DNA of 12,798 bases, taken from CAZART01 sp964487555 (GTDB lineage Bacteria > Bacteroidota > Rhodothermia > Rhodothermales > VXPQ01). The notes beneath the pieces were generated by a model, which was not told the DNA's origin, did not search any database, and saw nothing but the letters and a program-made list of their open reading frames with translations. The stretch's first letter is position 1. Each line of letters opens with the position of its first letter. Shown in pieces: positions 1 to 5,227 of the stretch. The DNA lies in contig CAZART010000137.1 in NCBI GenBank assembly GCA_964487555.1, forward strand, positions 1 through 12,798, written 5' to 3'. Both the position numbers and the translations under genes were made by a program.

Positions 1-36
1 GACCGATCCGGCCGGCGGGGCCGCGACCGTTTTCCA
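1..36 (+). repeat. Intergenic GC-rich repeat, copy 1 (cut by window edge)
   Basis: Bases 9-36 are identical over 28 bases to 10341-10368, about 10 kb away. The shared block is a GC-rich core running into ccgcgaccgttttcca. The left part of the element lies outside the window or has diverged. It precedes the acetyltransferase gene on the same strand. Related, less perfect copies are at 2458-2512 and, inverted, 5072-5125. Function is unknown: a mobile palindromic element or a terminator-like unit are both possible. Confidence 0.75.
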
Positions 37-73
37 TATATTCGAAGCAGTACTCTATATTCGAAGCAGTACT
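37..73. repeat. Two-copy 19-base tandem repeat
   Basis: The 18-base unit tatattcgaagcagtact occurs at 37-54 and again, exactly, at 56-73, separated by one c. It lies directly between the GC-rich repeat and the start of the next reading frame. It is AT-rich against a GC-rich background, so it could carry promoter elements or be a twofold protein-binding site. Neither can be shown from sequence alone. Confidence 0.8.
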
Positions 74-88
74 ATCGCAAGAAGCCAT

Positions 89-154
89 ATGGCGCCGAAT
101 CATCTCGAGAAAGTACGCCGAATCTGCCTGGCCATTCCGGAGGCGACAGAGCGG
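89..154 (+). pseudogene. N-terminal stump resembling an MmcQ/YjbR-like protein, in frame with the GNAT gene
   Basis: The 22 codons before the GNAT domain read MAPNHLEKVRRICLAIPEAT and then ER. The VRRICLAIPEATE stretch is the characteristic opening of MmcQ/YjbR-family proteins (usually V-R-x-I-C-L-A-L-P-x-x-x-E), where it is followed by a substrate-like HGxPxF segment. Here it runs straight into a methionine and a typical GNAT start. I read this as the surviving beginning of a deleted gene, fused in frame by chance or by the deletion. The family call rests on a short segment recognised by eye. The alternative is a simple N-terminal extension of the acetyltransferase. Confidence 0.5.
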
Positions 155-613
155 ATGAAAGACCTGTGCAACATTCGCGAGGCGACGCTCGACGATCTTC
201 CCGCAATGCGTCGGATCCGCCTGTCGGTGGTCGAGAATTCAATTACGGAAGAAGGGCTGCTGAGCCTAGGCATCACACCGGAGTCGACGGCAGAGCTGCT
301 CCGCACGGTCGGAAAAGCGTGGGTGGCGGACTGCGCCGGCGAGGCCGTGGGTTTTTCCATCTCCAACCGCGAGACGGCGTCGGTCTGGGCGGTGTTCGTG
401 CTCCCGGAGCACGAGGGTCGCGGTTTCGGGAGCCGGTTGCTCCGGCGAGCGTCGGACTGGTTGTTCGAGCACGATCTTGAGGAGATCTGGCTCAGCACGA
501 ATCCCGATCCGTCCGTGCGCGCCCATGAATTCTATCGAAAGTTGGGCTGGAGGCCGGGCGGCGTCGAACCGAACGGCGAGGTCCGGTACGTTCTACAACG
601 GGAGGAATCATGA
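155..613 (+). CDS. GNAT family N-acetyltransferase
   Basis: Predicted acetyl-CoA-dependent N-acetyltransferase of about 152 residues, cytosolic; the substrate cannot be told. The protein opens NIREATLDDLPAMRRIR, the usual first strand and helix of GNAT proteins. It has the acetyl-CoA pyrophosphate loop EGRGFGSRLL (motif A, residues about 87-96) preceded by the VFVLPEH strand. Near the end it has AHEFYRKLGW (about 123-132), the canonical motif B helix with the Y/F-x-K-x-G-F/W ending. The ATG at 155 is preferred because family similarity begins there and GGAGG lies at 139-143, although the spacing is slightly long. The frame stays open to an upstream ATG at 89, giving 174 residues; those extra codons look foreign. 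The stop overlaps by ATGA with a small reading frame at 610. Confidence 0.88.
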   Translation: MKDLCNIREATLDDLPAMRRIRLSVVENSITEEGLLSLGITPESTAELLRTVGKAWVADCAGEAVGFSISNRETASVWAVFVLPEHEGRGFGSRLLRRASDWLFEHDLEEIWLSTNPDPSVRAHEFYRKLGWRPGGVEPNGEVRYVLQREES

Positions 614-738
614 CCGAATCTGCTTACTGCCTCGGCCGTTTAGATAATAAGTTCTCCTTCCTGTCGAAATGGGGGACCGTTGTTCGACTAGTAGATAGAA
701 GACCGAGAAGGTCGTCACTTCGAACAAAATCTGAATGA
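610..738 (+). CDS. Possible small or vestigial ORF, 42 codons, coupled to the GNAT stop
   Basis: An ATG overlaps the GNAT stop (ATGA) and is preceded by GGAGG at 601-605, the strongest ribosome-binding site in this part of the window. The frame encodes MTESAYCLGRLDNK and about 28 more residues rich in Arg and Ser, with no family I recognise. It covers the predicted ECF42-type promoter at 662-688, so it may be the first codons of a lost second operon gene whose remainder was replaced by the VOC unit. It could equally be non-coding. Composition of the 3' half is not convincingly protein-like. Confidence 0.25.
   Translation: MTESAYCLGRLDNKFSFLSKWGTVVRLVDRRPRRSSLRTKSE
662..688 (+). promoter_or_regulatory. 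Predicted ECF42-type sigma promoter of the VOC gene
   Basis: TGTCGA (662-667), 17 bases, then CGAC (685-688). This fits the TGTCGA / CG(A/T)C promoter I recall as described for ECF42 sigma factors, and it has exactly the same 17-base spacing as the motif before the YCII-sigma operon encoded 1.9 kb downstream. Both copies are extended to CCTGTCGA. The start codon of the VOC gene is about 57 bases beyond the -10 element, leaving a leader of about 50 bases. Confidence 0.6.
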
Positions 739-745
739 GCCTACA

Positions 746-1189
746 ATGTCCCGAATGATCTTCGTAAACCTGCCTGTACAGGACCTCGCGGCGGCCACTC
801 GCTTCTACGAGGCGATCGGCTGCGAGAAGAACGAGCAGTTCAGTGATGAGAAAGCATCCAGCATGGTCTGGTCCGATACCATTACCATTCAGCTGCTCAC
901 GCGCAAGTACTTCGCGACCTTCAGCCCAAAACCCGTCGCCGACGCGCACGCGACGTGCCAGGTCCTGCTCGCTCTTACCTGCGACAGCCGTGCGGACGTA
1001 GACGCCATCGCGGAGGCGGCGGGCGGTGCCGGCGGCACGGCCGACGTCCGCAAAGCTATGGATATGGGCTGGATGTACAACCGCGCTTTCGCGGACCCCG
1101 ACGGCCATATTTTCGAGGTGCTCGCCATGGACATGAGTGCCGCGCCCGAAATGCCCGGCGGACAGCCTGCTGAATCGGCCCAGCCATAG
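746..1189 (+). CDS. VOC family protein (glyoxalase / lactoylglutathione lyase-like, COG3607 type)
   Basis: A 147-residue vicinal-oxygen-chelate protein, probably cytosolic and dimeric, with the two beta-alpha-beta-beta-beta modules of the family. The start MSRMIFVNLPVQDL is followed by the first-module helix ATRFYEAIG (about 17-25). The middle segment PKPVADAHATCQVLLAL (61-77) and the final strand ADPDGHIFEVLAMD (116-129) are typical of proteins annotated as predicted lactoylglutathione lyases. Such proteins are metal-dependent lyases, dioxygenases or antibiotic-binding proteins; which applies here is unknown. The Shine-Dalgarno site is weak (gag only). An ECF42-type promoter lies upstream, which suggests membership of the regulon of the sigma factor encoded at 2985. 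The broken methyltransferase begins 29 bases after the stop and the SnoaL gene follows, so the three may once have formed an operon. Confidence 0.9.
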   Translation: MSRMIFVNLPVQDLAAATRFYEAIGCEKNEQFSDEKASSMVWSDTITIQLLTRKYFATFSPKPVADAHATCQVLLALTCDSRADVDAIAEAAGGAGGTADVRKAMDMGWMYNRAFADPDGHIFEVLAMDMSAAPEMPGGQPAESAQP

Positions 1190-1218
1190 CGCGAGACCCA
1201 TCCGTCTTGCACGATTCA

Positions 1219-1798
1219 ATGCCCGATGTCTGGAATGACGTCGCCGCCGGCTACGCAGAGGAAGTCGCTCCCATCCTCGAGTAATATGCTCGCGACGCAC
1301 TGCGATTCGCTCGTCTGCCCGATCGTGCGCATATCCTCGACGTGGCCGCGGGGCCGGGAACGCTCGCGCTCCTGGTCGCCGCCGAGGTCGAACACGTCGT
1401 CGCGATTGATTTTGCGCGAGAAATGGTCCAGGAGCTCGAGCGGCAATCGCGGCGTCCGGCATTTCGAACGCCGAGGCAAAACAGGCGGACGGTCAGACGT
1501 TGCCGTTCGAGGAGACTCGGTTTGACGGCGTGTTCTCGATGTTCGGCCTCATCTTCTTTCCGGATCGGTCAGCCGGTTTTCGCGAGGCATATCGCGTGCT
1601 GATGCCCGAACGACGAGCGGTCGTCTCGAGCTGGGCGCCGCTCGACAAGGTTCCTCTCCTGCGCGCATGCTTCGGTGCGCTGGGCGAAGCCCTACCCGAC
1701 CAGCCATTCGGGAATGAGAAGGTCCCGCTTGCCGAGATGGCGGGCCGCTCGAATCTACGTGGCCGGCGCACATCGCCGTCGGTACGCCCCCGGCATAG
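1219..1798 (+). pseudogene. Broken class I SAM-dependent methyltransferase gene
   Basis: The ATG at 1219 opens MPDVWNDVAAGYAEEVAPIL, a normal methyltransferase start, but codon 22 is TAA (1282-1284), just before YARDALRFARLPDRA. The same frame then carries motif I, ILDVAAGPGTLALLV, with the SAM-binding GxG, followed by VVAIDFAREMV. Between about 1440 and 1460 the coding frame shifts by one base into SNAEAKQADGQTLPFEETRF, FDGVFSMFGLIFFPD and YRVLMPE, again textbook family order. After VPLAE (near 1738) roughly 80 expected residues are missing. A third frame then ends with TWPAHIAVGTPPA and TAG at 1796-1798, which resembles the C-terminus of such enzymes. One nonsense codon, at least one frameshift and a deletion make it non-functional. 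Substrate unknown. Confidence 0.8.
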
Positions 1799-1853
1799 CG
1801 TCGGGCGGCGGTTTCAACTTAGACGATACTTTAAAGAGCGGAGACTAGAAATC

Positions 1854-2264
1854 GTGAGTGCAATCGACAACAAACGACTCATGCAGAACATTTTTTCCGA
1901 AATGTCCGAAGGCAACCTTGAGCCTTTTGTCGATGCTATGGCCGAGGACATGCAGTGGACCTGGATGGGAACCGGCCAATGGTCCCACACCTTCGAGGGA
2001 AAGGAATCTGTGGTCGACGAGCTCTTGGCTGCTGTAAAATCGACACTCACTGAGCCATTTGAGGTCGTCGCGCACCGCTTCATCGCAGAGGGCGACTTTG
2101 TTGTCGTCGAGCACGGCGGACGAAATACCACACCCGATGGACGACCCTACAATAACAACTACTGCTGGGTATGCCGTTTCGCCGATGGCAGGCTGCGAGA
2201 GATCCGCGAATACATGGATACGGAACTTGTCACGAAAACATTTGGCACCGATCAGAAATCTTGA
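1854..2264 (+). CDS. SnoaL-like / NTF2-fold protein
   Basis: A 136-residue nuclear-transport-factor-2-like (SnoaL-like) protein, a cone-shaped alpha+beta barrel that serves as an isomerase, hydrolase or ligand-binding domain in different members. The helical start (NKRLMQNIFSEMSEGNLEPF) leads to the pocket strand MAEDMQWTWMGTG, then TFEGKESVVDELL. The barrel strands are VVAHRFIAEGDFVVVEHGGR and NYCWVCRFADGRLREIREYMDTEL, all in family order. The GTG at 1854 is chosen because the domain starts there and GGAG lies at 1840-1843. The same frame is open upstream through methyltransferase debris back to about 1440, so an automatic call may give an artificial chimera of up to about 254 residues. It is 55 bases past the methyltransferase remnant and may be transcribed from the VOC promoter. 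Confidence 0.85.
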   Translation: MSAIDNKRLMQNIFSEMSEGNLEPFVDAMAEDMQWTWMGTGQWSHTFEGKESVVDELLAAVKSTLTEPFEVVAHRFIAEGDFVVVEHGGRNTTPDGRPYNNNYCWVCRFADGRLREIREYMDTELVTKTFGTDQKS

Positions 2265-2457
2265 TCAGACGCCGCTCAAGCGGTCTGCCGAGAACGGCGG
2301 AGGCCTCTAATTGCTTGCGAGCGTAGCGGTATTGCTGCTACTGCTGCTGATCTTGAGGCTCTGAGCGTCCCACTTGGGAGCCCTGCGCCGGCTACGCGCG
2401 GGCCATGAGTGTCGGTGAGATGCCGGTTGCGACCTGGAGCTCTTTGCCGAATGAAGG

Positions 2458-2512
2458 GCGCCGGCCTGATGCCGGGCAGGCCGGTCGAGCCGGCGGAACC
2501 GCGACCGTTTCT
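2458..2512 (+). repeat. Intergenic GC-rich repeat, copy 2
   Basis: Aligned without gaps, bases 2458-2510 match 10312-10364 at about 42 of 53 positions; the best conserved parts are gcgccggcctg at the left and ccgcgaccgttt at the right. Within it, ccggcctg (2461-2468) pairs with caggccgg (2477-2484). CGGTCG (2482-2487) pairs with CGACCG (2502-2507), followed by tttcttt. The second hairpin has the form of a weak intrinsic terminator for the upstream genes. It ends 20 bases before the predicted YCII-sigma promoter. Confidence 0.7.
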
Positions 2513-2532
2513 TTAGAAAAATTTGGCGGACC

Positions 2533-2559
2533 TGTCGATTGAGCCGGAGCTCACTCGTC
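2533..2559 (+). promoter_or_regulatory. Predicted autoregulatory ECF42-type promoter of the YCII-sigma operon
   Basis: TGTCGA (2533-2538), 17 bases, then CGTC (2556-2559). This agrees with the TGTCGA / CG(A/T)C motif I recall for ECF42 sigma factors, which typically sit beside YCII (DGPF) genes as here. The YCII start codon is about 54 bases beyond the -10 element. Positive autoregulation by the sigma factor encoded in the same operon is therefore the simplest reading. Confidence 0.65.
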
Positions 2560-2613
2560 ATATCGATGCAGCATCACTGATGTCGTATCATGAAACGTTA
2601 AGACAGGAACACC

Positions 2614-2988
2614 ATGCGTTACACTCTCCTACTCCATTACCCTGAAGCCACGGCCGAAGACATCGGTCAGGAAGCGATCGAAGCCGGTATGGCGGCCTTT
2701 CATGCGTATGCGAAGTCGCTAGAGGATGCCGGGGTGCTCATCTCGGCGGAAGTCCTGCAACCGGTCGCGAATGCGACGACCGTGACGACGAAGGACGGTA
2801 GCTTGCAGGTGCAGGACGGGCCGTTTGCCGATACGAAGGAGCAGCTTGGCGGTACGTTCGTGCTGGACGTGCCCGATATCGACGCGGCGATCGCCTGGGC
2901 GGAGAAATGCCCGGCGGCGCAGTGGGGCACGATCGAGCTGCGGCCGTCGGCGGTTCGCTTTGTGGACGGATCGTGGATTCCGGCATGA
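2614..2988 (+). CDS. YCII-related (DGPF domain) protein, ECF42 partner
   Basis: A 124-residue YCII-family protein, a small ferredoxin-like alpha+beta fold. The opening MRYTLLLHYPE and the AFHAYAKSLEDAGVLISAE helix are typical. The signature DGPF (68-71) sits in VQDGPFADTKEQLGG, and the last part, DIDAAIAWAEKCPAAQWG then IELRP, is the usual C-terminal helix and strand. Biochemical function in this subfamily is not established; some YCII relatives are reported as small hydrolase or lyase enzymes. It overlaps the sigma gene by ATGA, implying translational coupling. YCII genes are the standard genomic neighbour of ECF42 sigma factors and are thought to be their regulatory targets or partners. A predicted ECF42 promoter stands 54 bases upstream, and aggaac lies just before the start codon. 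Confidence 0.92.
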   Translation: MRYTLLLHYPEATAEDIGQEAIEAGMAAFHAYAKSLEDAGVLISAEVLQPVANATTVTTKDGSLQVQDGPFADTKEQLGGTFVLDVPDIDAAIAWAEKCPAAQWGTIELRPSAVRFVDGSWIPA

Positions 2989-4244
2989 AGCGGGCCGATG
3001 CACAGCCGCTTGTGCGATCGACCGGGCCGGTGAAGGCGCGGGCGGAGCAGATCGCCCGCGCCTCGTACGGCCGGCTGGTCGCGATTCTTGCATCATGCAC
3101 GCGCGACATCGAGCTCGCCGAGGATGCACTCTCGGATGCGTTCGAGCGGGCCCTCCGCTCGTGGCCGGAATCCGGCGTCCCCGATAATCCCGAGGCGTGG
3201 CTTCTGACGGTTGCGCGCAATCGCCGCCGCGACGTGTTCAAATCCGCAGCACGTCGCACGTCGGTGCCTCTCGATGAGCACGTTCTAAAAGCAGACGGTG
3301 CCGAGGAGATCGACGTGGATGCCATTCCCGACCGGCGCCTCGAGCTCCTCTTCGCCTGCGCGCATCCGGCGATTCGCGCGGGTATCCGCACGCCCCTCAT
3401 GCTGCAGACGGTGCTCGGATTCGACGCGCGGCAGATCGCGCGGGCGTTTGCGGTACCGGAATCGACAATGGCACAGCGGCTCGTGCGGGCGAAGCGGCGC
3501 ATCCGTGATGCCGGCATTCCGTTCGTTCTCCCCGAACGCTCCCAGATGCCGGCCCGTCTGAATGCGGTCCTGGAAGCGATATACGGCGCCTTTTCGATGG
3601 ATCGTCAGCTCGTCGCGAGCACGGCCGCCCGCGACTCGATCGCATCCGAGGCCCGATATCTGGCGGTCACCCTCGCCGAGATCCTCGGCGACGAACCGGA
3701 TGCGCTCGGGCTGGCCGCGCTCATCTCGCTCTCGATGTCGAGAATGGCCGGACTATCGGAGGAATTCGTGCCGCTCGAGGAGCAGGACACGGCCCGGTGG
3801 GATGCGGACTTGATGGCTGAGGGCGAACGGTATCTGCGCCGCGCCCACGGATTCGGCCGCATCGGGCGATTCCAGCTGGAGGCGGCGATTCAATCGGTGC
3901 ATTGCGATCGCGCCAGATCGGCCGTCACCGACTGGGCAGCGCTGCGCGCGCTCTACGGCGGGCTGGTACAACTCGCGCCTACCTTGGGGGCCAGAGTCGC
4001 TTACGCGGCCGCGATCGGGCGCATCGAAGGTCCGGAGGCCGGTTTGTCGATGCTCGATGCGATCCCCGATGCGGCGGTGCGGCATTTTCAACCGGCGTGG
4101 GCGACGCGGGCGTACCTGCTGTGCGAAGCCGGACAAATCGATGAGGCGCGCCAGTCGTTCGATAAGGCCATTGCGCTCACGACGGAACGCGCCGTTCGAG
4201 ACTATCTGAAGCGACGCCGATCTACGGCCGCTCGGCCGTCTTAG
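2985..4244 (+). CDS. ECF RNA polymerase sigma factor, ECF42-type with C-terminal extension
   Basis: A 419-residue extracytoplasmic-function sigma factor that directs RNA polymerase to a small regulon. Sigma region 2 spans about 25-91 (YGRLVAILASCTRDIELAED, the AFERALRSWP helix, P69EAWL, then ARNRRRDVFKS). Region 4 spans about 118-176 with the helix-turn-helix DARQIARAFAVPESTMAQRL. It is followed by a helical extension of about 240 residues with the group motif PLEEQDTARWDADL (263-276) and TPR-like helices near the end (QIDEARQSFDKAIAL). ECF42 members use this extension, rather than an anti-sigma factor, to control activity; none is encoded nearby. The ATG at 2985 is chosen from its ATGA overlap with the YCII stop and the length normal for the family; the open frame runs further upstream inside the YCII gene. 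Its 3' end overlaps a YCII remnant on the other strand by 23 bases. Confidence 0.93.
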   Translation: MKRADAQPLVRSTGPVKARAEQIARASYGRLVAILASCTRDIELAEDALSDAFERALRSWPESGVPDNPEAWLLTVARNRRRDVFKSAARRTSVPLDEHVLKADGAEEIDVDAIPDRRLELLFACAHPAIRAGIRTPLMLQTVLGFDARQIARAFAVPESTMAQRLVRAKRRIRDAGIPFVLPERSQMPARLNAVLEAIYGAFSMDRQLVASTAARDSIASEARYLAVTLAEILGDEPDALGLAALISLSMSRMAGLSEEFVPLEEQDTARWDADLMAEGERYLRRAHGFGRIGRFQLEAAIQSVHCDRARSAVTDWAALRALYGGLVQLAPTLGARVAYAAAIGRIEGPEAGLSMLDAIPDAAVRHFQPAWATRAYLLCEAGQIDEARQSFDKAIALTTERAVRDYLKRRRSTAARPS

Positions 4245-4434
4245 CGCGAAAACGCTCCTCCTGCTCTCTGAGCTCCGGCGTAAACTCGTCACCAAAGTCG
4301 TCGGCTTCCATCACCGGCCGGATCTCGAGCACGGACTCCTCGCCCGTTGGATTCGGGCAGCGCTTGGCCCACTCGATCGCCTTTTGCGCATCAGCTCGTC
4401 CAGGGCGCTGGTGGGGACGGTCCTGTTTGCGCAT
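4222..4434 (-). pseudogene. C-terminal remnant of a second YCII-family gene
   Basis: The 70-codon frame on the minus strand contains AQKAIEWAKRCPNPTG, VLEIRPVMEADDFG and EFTPELREQEERFRA, which is the familiar C-terminal third of YCII proteins often encoded with sigma factors. The first 14 codons (MRKQDRPHQRPGRAD) are not family-like, and no DGPF motif or N-terminal part is found upstream on that strand, where the Uma2 gene ends. It is a different, longer-tailed subtype from the intact YCII protein at 2614, so it is not a simple duplication of it. Its stop lies inside the last codons of the sigma gene, on the opposite strand. Confidence 0.7.
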
Positions 4435-4458
4435 TCGCCCGGGGCGTGTGGCCTGATT

Positions 4459-4965
4459 CTACACCTCGATACGGGTTGGGAACGAGGGGACGACGCCCGA
4501 GCGGGACCGTTCGCCGCCCGGCTCATAGAACCGGATATGCCCTTCCAGGTCGCACGTCCACACCTCGACGGCCCCTGCCTCGAAATAGAGCCGGCGTTTT
4601 TCTTCGATCTCTGCGGCCGTGTTCGATCGGGACAAAACCTCGACGCAAATCTCCGCCGCGACAGGGCTGGCATCCGAGTCTTTTCCCTGGATCCACCGTT
4701 CCTCCGAGATCCAGACGACATCGGGCACCTTGACTCCGTTCGGTGTCTCTATCGGAAACTCCATGACCCGCTTTCCGCGTGGCCCGATCAGATCGCGCAA
4801 CACGTCGCTGAGCCGCGACTGCATGTAACCATGCGTCGAATTTGTCGGACTCATAACGAGCTGCCCGTACTCGTTGGTCTCGATCTTGTACGGCAGGTCG
4901 TGCAGCGACGGGTCCCGAAGAGCCCGGCTCCACGCGGTGAGCGTGTCCATTTCGGCGAAAGGCAT
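4459..4965 (-). CDS. Uma2 family (PD-(D/E)xK) putative endonuclease
   Basis: A 168-residue Uma2-family protein (formerly DUF820). These proteins have a restriction-endonuclease-like fold but no known biological role; they are very numerous in cyanobacteria and Bacteroidota. Key elements are the early helix SPTNSTHGYMQSRLSDVL, the P81-D82-V strand (KVPDVVWISEERW), E109 in CVEVLSRSN and K123 in IEEKRRLYFEAG, followed by VEVWTCDLEGHIRFYE. The catalytic D-E-K set appears complete. No strong ribosome-binding site precedes the first ATG; a second ATG at codon 6 (4950) is possible. The upstream 262 bases contain an inverted copy of the intergenic repeat. It runs in the same direction as the sensor kinase gene but is well separated from it. 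Confidence 0.88.
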   Translation of the reverse strand: MPFAEMDTLTAWSRALRDPSLHDLPYKIETNEYGQLVMSPTNSTHGYMQSRLSDVLRDLIGPRGKRVMEFPIETPNGVKVPDVVWISEERWIQGKDSDASPVAAEICVEVLSRSNTAAEIEEKRRLYFEAGAVEVWTCDLEGHIRFYEPGGERSRSGVVPSFPTRIEV

Positions 4966-5071
4966 GTGCGATTCACGTGTGTTCAGATGTCATACGCCGG
5001 CCCTGTGAAGCCGATCCGGCGGAGCGGCATCTATATAGACACATAGCGCCGTGCAGATATAACTTCCAGGG

Positions 5072-5125
5072 GCAAAACGGTTCTGAACCTCGCCGGCGTC
5101 TGCGGCGTGCCCGTCATCGGGCCGC
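5072..5125 (-). repeat. Intergenic GC-rich repeat, copy 4 (inverted, diverged)
   Basis: Read on the minus strand this aligns with 10312-10368 at about 70% with one single-base gap. The best conserved parts are gggcacgcc, the gccggcg core and the terminal accgtttt. It lies downstream of the sensor kinase and about 108 bases upstream of the Uma2 start, in the same orientation relative to the gene as the + strand copies. GGTT/AACC could form a small hairpin before the T run. Confidence 0.5.
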
Positions 5126-5143
5126 CGCCGGCCGGAGTGGCTC

Positions 5144-5179
5144 CACGTTCATCCGCTTTTCGCCACGTCGAAGAACGTG
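5144..5179. repeat. Short inverted repeat downstream of the kinase gene
   Basis: CACGTTC (5144-5150) and GAACGTG (5173-5179) are perfect inverted repeats with a 22-base loop, 49 bases past the kinase stop. No T run follows, so terminator function is doubtful. Confidence 0.3.
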
Positions 5180-5227
5180 CTCCGTCGTCATTCGTGCCTC
5201 GTCGCCTCCAGGTCTTGAGCGGCGGTA

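Larger units (their letters stand above)
2265..2613. other. Intergenic region between SnoaL gene and YCII operon
   Basis: This 349-base stretch has no recognisable gene. It holds a short ctgctactgctgctgat run (2337-2353), the second copy of the GC-rich intergenic repeat with a hairpin and T-rich tail (2458-2512), and the predicted ECF42-type promoter (2533-2559). The first 190 bases show nothing I can assign. Confidence 0.7.

Noticed and set aside
608..1462. Long minus-strand open frame (284 codons) opposite the VOC gene
   Set aside because: Arg/Ala-rich translation with no motifs, lying antisense to a clear VOC protein; a by-product of high G+C codon use.
2907..2984. Earlier start for the sigma factor inside the YCII gene
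   Set aside because: It would overlap the YCII coding region by over 80 bases; the ATGA overlap at 2985 and the normal ECF42 length favour the later start.
4384..5046. Plus-strand 220-codon frame
   Set aside because: It is antisense to the Uma2 gene, and its sequence mirrors that gene's codons.
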